Shown one piece after another: positions 1 to 5,995 of a stretch of DNA of 6,901 nucleotides (position 1 is its first letter; each line of letters opens with the position of its first letter). The notes under the pieces were generated by a model, which saw only the letters and a program-made list of their open reading frames with translations, searched no databases and had not been told where the DNA came from. The stretch is from Vulcanimicrobiia bacterium. GTDB lineage: Bacteria > Eremiobacterota > Eremiobacteria > Baltobacterales > Baltobacteraceae. Location of the stretch: contig JAMXLG010000416.1 of the NCBI GenBank assembly GCA_024281135.1, positions 1 to 6,901 of the forward strand, read 5' to 3'. Made by a program: the position numbers and the translations under genes.

Positions 1-221
1 CCAGTTGAGACGTGGACGTTTGAAAAAATAACGCATAATTCGTTCTATTGGGTGGACCGCTACGCGGAGCCCCAGGGCATTCGCATAGAACAAAAAATCT
101 TCGGCACCCGAATCCGTTAAAAAAACCATGTCACGCGGCGCACTATTGCCTTTCAGCGCCCCGTCGAAGCACGAAGACCGCACTTAAATGGCGCTTTGCG
201 AGCGAGTTGTCACACGATTCG
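1..221. other. Leader region without a supported gene
   Basis: I see no convincing gene in this stretch. A reading frame in phase with the VOC gene stays open leftwards to about position 48. Its predicted residues are basic and low in secondary-structure pattern, and no ribosome binding site precedes a start there. The 11-mer ATTCGTTCTAT occurs at 38-48 and again at 217-227, where it runs into the inverted repeat at 222-246. This may be a repeated half-site or chance. Confidence 0.5.
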
Positions 222-246
222 TTCTATATTCCTTTGGAATATAGAA
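222..246. promoter_or_regulatory. Perfect 11-bp inverted repeat, candidate operator
   Basis: The left arm TTCTATATTCC (222-232) and right arm GGAATATAGAA (236-246) are exact reverse complements separated by TTT. The element is AT-rich and lies about 93 nt before the VOC start codon. It contains TATAGA (240-245), which could serve as a -10 box, though no good -35 box is visible at the right distance. No T-run follows on either strand, so an intrinsic terminator is unlikely. Symmetry, spacing and position fit a binding site for a dimeric repressor or activator of the downstream gene. The regulator family cannot be told from the sequence, and no regulator gene lies in the window. Confidence 0.6.
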
Positions 247-324
247 GCACACTTCGAGATCGGCAAACGGTCGACTGGAGGGTGCGATGTGTTTTTCGAA
301 ATGCTTCCAGCTATGTGATTCGCC

Positions 325-332
325 GAAAGGAG
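325..332 (+). promoter_or_regulatory. Shine-Dalgarno site of the VOC gene
   Basis: GAAAGGAG ends 6 nt before the ATG at 339. It is a strong purine-rich site and is the main reason for choosing ATG 339 over the in-frame upstream extension. Confidence 0.8.
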
Positions 333-338
333 CGAACG

Positions 339-725
339 ATGGCGATGACCTCCGGACCTACCTACCGAAACGGGAAGATTTGTTATATCGAAATTCCAGC
401 AATCGGCGTTGAGCGTTCGGCTAATTTCTACCAACGCATCTTCGGATGGAATGTCCGACGCCGCGGCGATGGTTCCGTCGGCTTCGACGATACCGTTAAC
501 GAAGTTAGCGGCTCCTTCGTGCCAGCGCAGGCGCCGGCTTCTCAGCGCGGCCTTACCGTGCATATTATGGTCGCGAATGCGGCCACAACTTCAGATGCGA
601 TCGTCAAAGGGGGCGGAACGATCGTGCAACAGATCGATCCTAGCAGTTCGGAAGTCTATGCGCTGTTCCGCGATCCGGGCGGGAACGTACTGGGAATCTA
701 TCAGCACTCTGGTTTGACCGAATAG
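339..725 (+). CDS. VOC (glyoxalase/bleomycin-resistance fold) family protein
   Basis: This is a predicted soluble cytosolic protein of 128 residues, the usual length of a single-module vicinal-oxygen-chelate protein. The N-terminal strand and helix (CYIEIPA, then ERSANFYQRIFGW, residues 15-37) match the family pattern in which a ligand-bearing strand precedes 'FY..vFGW'. The C-terminal RDPGGNVLGIYQ (111-122) is the typical closing strand. Candidate metal-site positions are Glu18 and His75 (in LTVHIMV), plus a residue in the last strand. These assignments are by pattern, not alignment. VOC proteins dimerise and use a divalent metal for glyoxalase, dioxygenase or resistance chemistry, and the substrate here cannot be deduced. 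The gene appears monocistronic: the strong ribosome binding site is at 325-332, the inverted repeat lies upstream, and a terminator at 836-871 follows. Longer in-frame N-terminal versions are open but lack family resemblance. Family assignment is firm; function is unknown. Confidence 0.87.
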   Translation: MAMTSGPTYRNGKICYIEIPAIGVERSANFYQRIFGWNVRRRGDGSVGFDDTVNEVSGSFVPAQAPASQRGLTVHIMVANAATTSDAIVKGGGTIVQQIDPSSSEVYALFRDPGGNVLGIYQHSGLTE

Positions 726-835
726 TCTTAATTCTGTTACACGTGCAAGTGGCCGTTCGTCGCTTCCCCTTCCCGCTACAAGAGGCTTTTGTGCCGTTCC
801 TAATAGTGCTACGACGAAGCCATCGCCACGAAATG

Positions 836-871
836 AAAAACCCGCGATTCGCTAATAGCGACGCGGGTTTT
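836..871. terminator. Bidirectional intrinsic terminator
   Basis: AAAACCCGCG pairs with CGCGGGTTTT. Inside, TCGCT (849-853) pairs with AGCGA (857-861) around a 3-nt AAT loop, leaving only a 2-nt AT bulge (847-848). The plus strand ends in TTTT. The minus strand ends in TTTTT followed by CATTT. It can terminate the VOC transcript arriving from the left. On the minus strand it sits directly after the CCA of the tRNA-like 3' end, the usual place for a stable-RNA terminator. Confidence 0.85.
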
Positions 872-875
872 AAAT

Positions 876-903
876 TGGTGGAGATGAGGAGACTCGAACT
901 CCT
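876..903 (-). tRNA. 3' end of a tRNA- or tmRNA-type gene, 5' part not found
   Basis: Read on the minus strand, the segment holds a 5-bp T stem AGGAG/CTCCT closing the 7-nt loop TTCGAGT, then the acceptor 3' strand CATCTCC, a discriminator A and an encoded CCA ending at 876. This is the complete 3' half of a tRNA-like domain, and a terminator follows 5 nt later. A matching acceptor 5' strand (GGAGATG on the minus strand) should lie 70-90 nt away for a tRNA or about 350 nt away for tmRNA. I cannot find it, nor a D arm, an anticodon arm or the tmRNA TTCGACG motif. The next bases (TCTAAGGGTT before the T stem) could be an anticodon-stem 3' strand plus variable loop, so similarity may extend to about 913. 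Likely readings are an att-site duplication left by integration, a decayed RNA gene, or an unusual structured RNA with a tRNA-like 3' end. Confidence 0.55.
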
Positions 904-1098
904 AACCCTTAGATGCGAAAGACGAAAGTCAGTCGGCATTCGCTTTCACTCTGGTTTTGCGGCGAGCAGGCGCAGACGCTATGCGTGCTCGACAGACCAT
1001 CCCGTAGGAAGAACGACTCAAGTCTATTGAGATTTCGGTATCGTAGGCTAATTAAAAGCGGCTCAGAGGCCGCATGATTGCCCGAAAAGGACGCCGCT
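904..1098. other. Non-coding gap with possible RNA structure
   Basis: No protein gene is supported here. On the minus strand the segment 965-991 can fold as GAGCA/TGCTC around an inner CGCA/TGCG or CGC/GCG stem. Bases 912-949 contain overlapping short complementary blocks (CGAAAG, CTTTC, GCGAA, TTCGC). They are adjacent to the tRNA-like 3' end and could belong to the same RNA. A short GCGGC/GCCGC hairpin follows at 1058-1073. The promoter for the downstream plus-strand genes should lie here. TTGAGA (1027-1032) followed 16 nt later by TAATTA is a weak candidate only. Confidence 0.35.
1058..1073. repeat. Short GC hairpin in the leader of the lipoprotein/transporter genes
   Basis: GCGGC (1058-1062) and GCCGC (1069-1073) pair around the 6-nt loop TCAGAG. 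On the plus strand it lies 11 nt before the ribosome binding site of the small lipoprotein ORF and could affect translation. On the minus strand it is followed by TTTTAATTAG, which resembles a weak terminator, possibly for antisense transcripts leaving the transporter gene. Confidence 0.4.
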
Positions 1099-1179
1099 AT
1101 GAAGCTCCTCTCAGTAGCGCTTCTTGCAACAATGCTTGGTGTCGTAGGCTGCGCGGTTGGCCACGCCGATCTCGCATAA
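1099..1179 (+). CDS. Putative 26-residue micro-lipoprotein
   Basis: The ORF encodes a near-textbook lipoprotein signal peptide. It has a Lys at residue 2, a hydrophobic core LLSVALLATML, and the lipobox V-V-G-C with the Cys at residue 18. Only AVGHADLA follows before the TAA stop. If lipidated and cleaved by signal peptidase II, the mature product would be a nine-residue lipopeptide (C plus eight residues) at the membrane. AAAAGGA (1085-1091) ends 7 nt before the ATG, a good ribosome binding site. The stop is 27 nt before the transporter start and in the same frame, so the two are probably cotranscribed and perhaps translationally coupled. Small entericidin-like lipoproteins and lipid-anchored leader peptides are possible comparisons, but I recognise no family. 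It could also be the remnant of a longer lipoprotein, since the sequence stays in frame after the TAA. Confidence 0.5.
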   Translation: MKLLSVALLATMLGVVGCAVGHADLA

Positions 1180-1206
1180 CCGGTCAGGGAAGCTTCCGCT
1201 TACCTA

Positions 1207-4200
1207 ATGCAACGAATTTCAGAGCGAGTGTCGCGCGAAACGCGTCTTGTCGCCTCGATGTGGTTGCTTTCGTTTCTGGCCGAGGGGCTCACACGCGTCT
1301 TCACGGCCTCGGCAGCCGAATCGCTCTTCATCAAGTCCTACGGTGCGGCGGCGCTTCCGTACGTCTATATAATTGGAGCAATCGTCATCCCCGCTGTCGG
1401 ATTCATATACATCCGATTGGAGAGCCGGATCCCGTTCGCGTGGCTACTGGCCGGAACGCTCATCGTCGATGCTGTCGCGCTCATCGGTTTGCGCCTAGCC
1501 CTTACATCTGGTAGTCCGATCATAAGCGGGATCCTCGCAGTCTGGTTCGACGTCGAGTGGGCGTTGACGGCGATAGTGGTTTGGGGGTTGGCGAATCAGG
1601 TCTTCGACATCCGCCAAAGCAAGCGCGTCTTCAGCATCATCGGCAGCGGCGAACTGATCGCTACGGTCGCCGGCGGTTTCGTTACGCCGCTCATCGTCCG
1701 AATTGTCGGCGTCGCGGGCCTGTTGTGGTGTTCGGCCGCCGGCGTCGTTGCTGGTGCGGCGCTCATCATCTTCATCGTCTTCGCGTTCGCGCCGGGATTG
1801 CGTTCGATCAGCCCCGACGAGGGCGAAGGCGTCGTTGCTAAGCGTGCCTCGGGACAGCAACGCAGCTACGTTTACATGATCTTCGCAACCGCGCTCCTAT
1901 CTCTTTGTGCGTACTACTTCGTCGACAACTCGTTCTATGCGGCGGCGCAGCAACGCTATTCGAGCGAAGATGCGTTGGCCGGATTCATCGGCATATTCTT
2001 CGGTGTCGCGGGCATCGCCGGACTCTTCGCGCGACTCGTGATTGCGCGCTGGGCCTTCGCGGCGTTCGGGGTGCTCGGCGCATTACTGATTCTTCCGATC
2101 ATCCTGCTCCTGTTCTCGGGATCAACGGTCGCCGCCGGAGTTGCGGGACTTCCTCTGCTGCTCTTTTGGCTGACCTCGGGAAGCAAACTCTTCGATACGA
2201 TGTGTCGCAGCCCGCTCTATGAAAACGCGCTGCTCACGCTGTATCAAGCGCTTCCGCCGCAGCGTCGCGCCTGGGCGCACTCGATCGTAGCTTCGCAGAT
2301 CGAGCCATTTTCGGGTGGCATCGCGGCGATTGCGATGATCGCCATTAACCGCGTTTTTGGATTCTCGATTACCACCTTCGCGGGGGTAATCGCCGTTTTA
2401 GCCGCCGGTTGGATTGCGCTCTCGTTCATCCTCAAGACGCGGTACGTGGAAGCTCTCTCGGCGGCAATCATCCGCCGGCGTCTAAACGGCGACGTACTCG
2501 TTTTGGATGAAGCGGGCATCGCGCATCTGCGCCGAGCGATCAACGGCGACCGGGTCGAAGACGCCACCTACGCGCTTCGGCTGCTAGATCGAGCGAATCA
2601 CCCGCTGCTCAGTGAGGCGGTGCCGGTGATGCTGCGCAGTGCCGAGCCGCTGTTGCGGATTGAGGCTGCACAACTCATCGCGCGCAGAGGTTTCGTTACC
2701 GCTCGTGCGGCGGTACACGAACAACTCGCACGCGAACACGAGCCCGCCGTCAAAGGTGCTCTCGTTCGCGCTCTCGCCTCGACCTACGACGCCGGCGACG
2801 TCGTGGTCGGAATCGAACCATATGTACGCACGGAAGAGCTTGAGGTTCTGCGCAACGCCATCGTTGCGCTCATGGAATACGGCGGAATCGAAGGCATCGT
2901 TATAGGTGGCTATCGGTTCATGCGGGCATTGCGTTCGCAACTCCCTGATGAACGACGACTCGCAGCGCTCGTGATCGGTACGCTTCATCAACCGCAATTC
3001 CAGCACGCGCTCTTGACGCTCTTGAACGACGCCGATCCCGAGGTCGTCGACACAGCGATCGGCGCTGCGACGCGCTTTACCAGCGCACCTATCCGTGAGG
3101 CGGTCTTGCGTAAGCTTGACGTGCCGGCGCTGGCGCGTCGCGCAGCGACGTCGCTTGCGGCAGGCGGCGACGAGGCGCTCCCGGTGCTCGTCGATGCGCT
3201 TGATGCAGCAAACGGCGACACCGAACGCTCGTTGCGATTGGTCAACATCATTGCTAGGGTCAAGACGCCGCGCGCGTACGAGCTCTTGGAGGAGCGCCTC
3301 TCGGGAGCGGGCGAGATGCTGCTGCATGCGACCTTACGCGCGCTGCGTCGCGGAAACTACGTTTCCCCGCCATCGCGCCGCGGAATCTACCATGCCTTGC
3401 TCGCGCGCGATGCAGCCGACGCGGCGTGGCTGCTCGGCGCCGCCTCCGACCTCGAAGGCGATGCGAGCACAGATTTGGTAACGACGGCGATCGACCATGC
3501 GATCGCGCGGCATCAGGAGCGTGTCTTTACGATCGCATCGCTGCTGACGAGCAATGCCGCGGTGCGCGATGCGTACGAACACTTCCAACGTGGGCCGGAA
3601 CTCAAGCGGGCCTATGCGCTCGAAGTCATCGAGGACGTCGTGCCGCACTCGTTGCACGACCTCGTCTTTCCTCTGCTCGAGGGTGGCTCATACGAACAGC
3701 GGCAACGCAGGGTTAGCCATCGTCCACATGCACGACTCTCGCGCGATGCGCGCTTTCGGGAGATGCTCGCCGACAACGCGCGCCCGGGCGCTTCGACTTG
3801 GCTGCAGGCCTGCATACTCCACACGATCGGAACGCTGCATAGCGTCGCTTTGCTCGACTGCGTACGTAGCGCCGTTGCTTCAACCGATCTGCTGGTCGCC
3901 GAGACTGCGCGATGGGCGGAGCAGAGGCTCAATCACGACCGTAACCATGAAGGGGTGATCGCCATGTCATCGACGATCGAAAAGGTTCTGATCTTGCGCA
4001 CCGTCGATATTTTTCAGTCGCTCTCGGACGAAGATCTCGTCGACATCGCGCGCCGAGTCGAAGAGGTCGAGGTAAGTGCAGGCGAGCGCATAATCACCGA
4101 AGGCGAATTGGGGACCGCGCTCTACATCGTCGTGCATGGAGCCGTCCGAGTGCACCGTGGAAACGCAACGATAACCGTGCTCGGAGCGAGTGAAATCTTT

Positions 4201-4407
4201 GGGGAATTGACGGCCCTCGATCCGGAGCCGCGCTCCGCGGACGTCACGGCCGAAGAAGAAGCCGTCCTCTTTAAACTCGAGCATCAAGACCTCGATGACA
4301 TCATGGCCTCGGATCTGGAAGTCAGCCGTAGCGTTATCAAGATGCTATGCCGGCGTGTGCGTGCTTCAACCGCGCGCGCAGTCGCGGCTGCAACGCTCGC
4401 GGGTTAG
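1207..4407 (+). CDS. MFS/nucleotide-translocase-like membrane protein with HEAT-like repeats and C-terminal cNMP-binding domain
   Basis: This is a 1066-residue multidomain inner-membrane protein. Residues about 15-410 contain roughly 12 hydrophobic segments, for example 50-70, 78-98, 150-195, 221-240, 257-304, 306-325 and 366-409. The stretch SPLYENALLTLYQALPP (335-351), followed by basic residues, resembles the later half of MFS/ATP-ADP-translocase (Npt/TLC-like) carriers. Residues about 430-910 are charged, Ala/Leu-rich paired helices of HEAT/armadillo type (such as LLRIEAAQLIARRG and ALLTLLNDADPEVVDTAIGAA). Residues about 925-1055 are a Crp/cNMP-type beta-roll. Its phosphate-binding cassette, FGELTALDPEPRSA (998-1011), keeps the Glu and Arg that bind ribose and phosphate in PKA and CAP-like domains. 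It could carry nucleotides or other solutes under ligand control, or act as a sensor; the substrate is not evident. ATG 1207 is the first start after an in-frame TAA at 1177. Only a distant AGGGA precedes it, so coupling to the micro-lipoprotein or a start at GTG 1228 or ATG 1258 is possible. Confidence 0.85.
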   Translation: MQRISERVSRETRLVASMWLLSFLAEGLTRVFTASAAESLFIKSYGAAALPYVYIIGAIVIPAVGFIYIRLESRIPFAWLLAGTLIVDAVALIGLRLALTSGSPIISGILAVWFDVEWALTAIVVWGLANQVFDIRQSKRVFSIIGSGELIATVAGGFVTPLIVRIVGVAGLLWCSAAGVVAGAALIIFIVFAFAPGLRSISPDEGEGVVAKRASGQQRSYVYMIFATALLSLCAYYFVDNSFYAAAQQRYSSEDALAGFIGIFFGVAGIAGLFARLVIARWAFAAFGVLGALLILPIILLLFSGSTVAAGVAGLPLLLFWLTSGSKLFDTMCRSPLYENALLTLYQALPPQRRAWAHSIVASQIEPFSGGIAAIAMIAINRVFGFSITTFAGVIAVLAAGWIALSFILKTRYVEALSAAIIRRRLNGDVLVLDEAGIAHLRRAINGDRVEDATYALRLLDRANHPLLSEAVPVMLRSAEPLLRIEAAQLIARRGFVTARAAVHEQLAREHEPAVKGALVRALASTYDAGDVVVGIEPYVRTEELEVLRNAIVALMEYGGIEGIVIGGYRFMRALRSQLPDERRLAALVIGTLHQPQFQHALLTLLNDADPEVVDTAIGAATRFTSAPIREAVLRKLDVPALARRAATSLAAGGDEALPVLVDALDAANGDTERSLRLVNIIARVKTPRAYELLEERLSGAGEMLLHATLRALRRGNYVSPPSRRGIYHALLARDAADAAWLLGAASDLEGDASTDLVTTAIDHAIARHQERVFTIASLLTSNAAVRDAYEHFQRGPELKRAYALEVIEDVVPHSLHDLVFPLLEGGSYEQRQRRVSHRPHARLSRDARFREMLADNARPGASTWLQACILHTIGTLHSVALLDCVRSAVASTDLLVAETARWAEQRLNHDRNHEGVIAMSSTIEKVLILRTVDIFQSLSDEDLVDIARRVEEVEVSAGERIITEGELGTALYIVVHGAVRVHRGNATITVLGASEIFGELTALDPEPRSADVTAEEEAVLFKLEHQDLDDIMASDLEVSRSVIKMLCRRVRASTARAVAAATLAG

Positions 4408-4711
4408 ATGAATCGCGGCGCGTTTGCTTCGGCGGGTTGTTCACTGCAACGACACGCGGTCGGCGGTACTCAACTTCCACACTAAGTCTTTGACGGCTTT
4501 CAGATTCTCGGAATCGCGCCCCAGCATTTGACGACGTGGCGTGTTTCACTGCATGATGGACGTGTGCGGCATGCGCGTGTGCAGCGGCGAGCACACGCAT
4601 AGGGCTTATACACCGAGATCAAGGCCAGGGCATTGACCGCCAAGTGCGACGCTAATCCTTTGGCAGGCCGTAAAGGGATGCAAATGGCGATTTCGCTGCA
4701 GGTGTCCACAA
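4408..4711. other. 304-nt intergenic gap with hairpins
   Basis: An ATG directly abuts the transporter stop and opens a 25-codon frame to 4485, but it has no recognisable content and I do not call it. An 8-bp hairpin GCGTGTGC (4575-4582) / GCACACGC (4591-4598) with an 8-nt loop lies mid-gap. The left arm's core CGTGTGC also occurs at 4561-4567 as a direct repeat. A small GATTC-TCG-GAATC hairpin occupies 4503-4515. No T-run follows either, so I see no clear terminator for the transporter. The promoter of the next gene presumably lies here, but no convincing -35/-10 pair is visible. Confidence 0.45.
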
Positions 4712-5632
4712 ATGAGAAATATCGCTAAAGCTATTCGTATCGAATCAGCATTCGACGACCCGGACGCGGTCCGTGCGTTGTTTAAACGCAACGGGCCTTA
4801 CCGCACCATAGTTGAGTACATCCCCCAGAGACCGGACCAACCCATTCTCCCATATTTTCGCGGAAACTGGGCGGTTGGCGGTAAGCCGCTCGTCGACGGT
4901 GCCGAAGCGATTCTGCACAACCGTCGGTTCCTCGATGCGGCGCGCGAGCTGTTTGGCTGCTCGCGCCTCCGTCCCACGTTCGTTGTAGTAAATCTGAATG
5001 CACCTATGCCTGCTGGTCCGCTGCACGTTGATGTTCCGACCTTCAGGGGCGCAACGCGCGAGCAATATCCTTTGGGATGGTTGATCGCCATGGGTCACTC
5101 CGAGCTTTTTGAGAGCTGGCGCGTCATTCAGGCCGGCGCAGTCTCCTGGTTCTATGATGGACCGGGCGGCAACTTTGAATACTGGCCCGAGGGGCTCGAT
5201 GGCCCGATGCTCGCGGAACAACCGCCGTTCTGCAACGTCGCGATAATGGCCGATAACGATCGGGTGTATCATCGCATCGGAAGGGTTGGAGCGCCCGGTG
5301 CGCAGCTACCGCAGATGACGGCGGCAGCCGAACTGCACGCCGTCGACGGTGACACATGGGCGATCATGGAAAATGGCGGGATTCGTGCGACTTATCCGTG
5401 CAACGCCGTACGCCTTTCTCTCGTGTGGAAAGCCGATCTCGAAGCTGAGGCTAATTCCGAATCACTAAATCTCGATCGGGTGATGAGTATTTTTATCGCC
5501 GACCTGCGCAAGCGAAAAGTTGATTTTCGTGTCCCAGGCGATCCGCTCTCCGATGAGACATGGATCGCCACCTTGGATAGCGTCTATAGCACGGTTCCAT
5601 ATGTGGCTGACCCGAAAGAACGCGAGGACTAA
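4712..5632 (+). CDS. Putative Fe(II)/2-oxoglutarate-type oxygenase (cupin/double-stranded beta-helix fold)
   Basis: This is a predicted soluble protein of 306 residues, a normal length for phytanoyl-CoA-hydroxylase-like or aspartyl-hydroxylase-like oxygenases. LHVDVPTFRG (104-113) supplies an HxD motif, His105 and Asp107, after the strand TFVVVNLNAP. A later segment, VDGDTWAIMENGG (211-223), then NAVRLSLVW (231-239), looks like the closing strands, with Arg234 where the 2-oxoglutarate carboxylate is usually bound. The second iron ligand is unclear. The canonical slot before Arg234 reads GGIRATYPC with no His, and the nearest candidate is His187 in VYHRIG, 47 residues before Arg234. The protein may therefore use a shifted ligand, be an atypical oxygenase, or be a non-catalytic fold relative. 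AGGTG (4700-4704) ends 7 nt before the ATG and supports this start. The gene is on the same strand as the transporter but 304 nt away, so it probably has its own promoter. The substrate is unknown. Confidence 0.6.
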   Translation: MRNIAKAIRIESAFDDPDAVRALFKRNGPYRTIVEYIPQRPDQPILPYFRGNWAVGGKPLVDGAEAILHNRRFLDAARELFGCSRLRPTFVVVNLNAPMPAGPLHVDVPTFRGATREQYPLGWLIAMGHSELFESWRVIQAGAVSWFYDGPGGNFEYWPEGLDGPMLAEQPPFCNVAIMADNDRVYHRIGRVGAPGAQLPQMTAAAELHAVDGDTWAIMENGGIRATYPCNAVRLSLVWKADLEAEANSESLNLDRVMSIFIADLRKRKVDFRVPGDPLSDETWIATLDSVYSTVPYVADPKERED

Positions 5633-5872
5633 ACCCCAGCAGGATTTATACATAAGATCAGCCGTCGTTGTCGCGGCTCGGACCGCGCTGGTCCTCGCAT
5701 TTCCAACGTTTTGGTCGTCAAATGGTCGTCAAGCGGCACGGGCCCGGCGTGAACGCAGTGTTACAAATGACACGCCTCGTATGAGAACGCGCGATTGAAA
5801 GCCCTGGTTGCGCGCGCAACAGTGCATACGGGCACGCCTTGGACTGTATCGTGCTACGCCACTCACTAGCAA
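5633..5872. other. Intergenic gap with a short tandem repeat and a palindrome
   Basis: No gene is supported. TGGTCGTCAA occurs twice, at 5712-5721 and 5723-5732, with an 11-nt period (about one helical turn), which could be a pair of protein-binding half-sites or slippage. A perfect 14-bp palindrome GTTGCGCGCGCAAC occupies 5807-5820. The two flanking genes converge on this region, so a promoter role is not expected from their layout. No clear terminator follows the oxygenase gene before 5873. Confidence 0.4.
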
Positions 5873-5915
5873 GAAATGCCCCCGACGCGCCTTTGCGCAC
5901 AGTCGGAGGCATTTC
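5873..5915. terminator. Long hairpin between convergent genes, probable terminator
   Basis: GAAATGCC (5873-5880) pairs with GGCATTTC (5908-5915). After one mismatch, CCGA (5882-5885) pairs with TCGG (5903-5906). An inner GCGC (5887-5890) can pair with GCGC (5895-5898) around CTTT. The arms carry AAAT/ATTT runs at the base, so on each strand the hairpin ends in a short T-run within the stem. On the minus strand it comes 81 nt after the TonB receptor stop, followed by TTGCTAG. On the plus strand it is 240 nt after the oxygenase stop. It most likely ends the receptor transcript and may act in both directions. Confidence 0.65.
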
Positions 5916-5995
5916 ATCGGCTCAAGCCCGATCGTTCGCGCTACCTAGCGCGCTTTCATGGTCACCAGATTGTAGACACTCACGCCGTTGATGGA

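Noticed and set aside
48..338. In-frame 97-codon N-terminal extension of the VOC gene
   Set aside because: It has no ribosome binding site at its start and no family-like sequence. It spans the palindrome, and ATG 339 has a strong Shine-Dalgarno site and gives the normal VOC length.
876..1230. A complete tmRNA (ssrA) gene on the minus strand
   Set aside because: The 3' domain fits, but no GGAGATG acceptor strand, no TTCGACG-type motif and no tag ending in an AA-stop were found, and the region runs through the plus-strand micro-lipoprotein ORF.
2584..3327. Long antisense frame (247 codons) within the transporter gene
   Set aside because: It lies opposite the HEAT-coding region, reads as Arg/Cys-rich sequence with no domain pattern, and is explained by GC-biased third positions of the real gene. 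The same holds for the other shorter frames there.
3680..3760. Possible frameshift in the transporter gene near a basic stretch (QRQRRVSHRPHARLSRD)
   Set aside because: The composition is locally odd, but helical HEAT-like sequence resumes in the same frame and the cNMP domain is intact, so nothing requires a frame break.
4408..4485. 25-codon ORF starting right after the transporter stop
   Set aside because: No ribosome binding site beyond chance, no signal peptide or motif, and no neighbour logic.
4571..4600. Hairpin after the transporter as its terminator
   Set aside because: The stem is sound, but ATAGGG rather than a T-run follows, and it lies about 170 nt downstream of the stop.
5520..5798. 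92-codon plus-strand frame overlapping the end of the oxygenase gene
   Set aside because: It mostly overlaps the oxygenase gene in another frame and runs into the gap with Arg/Ala-rich sequence and no ribosome binding site.
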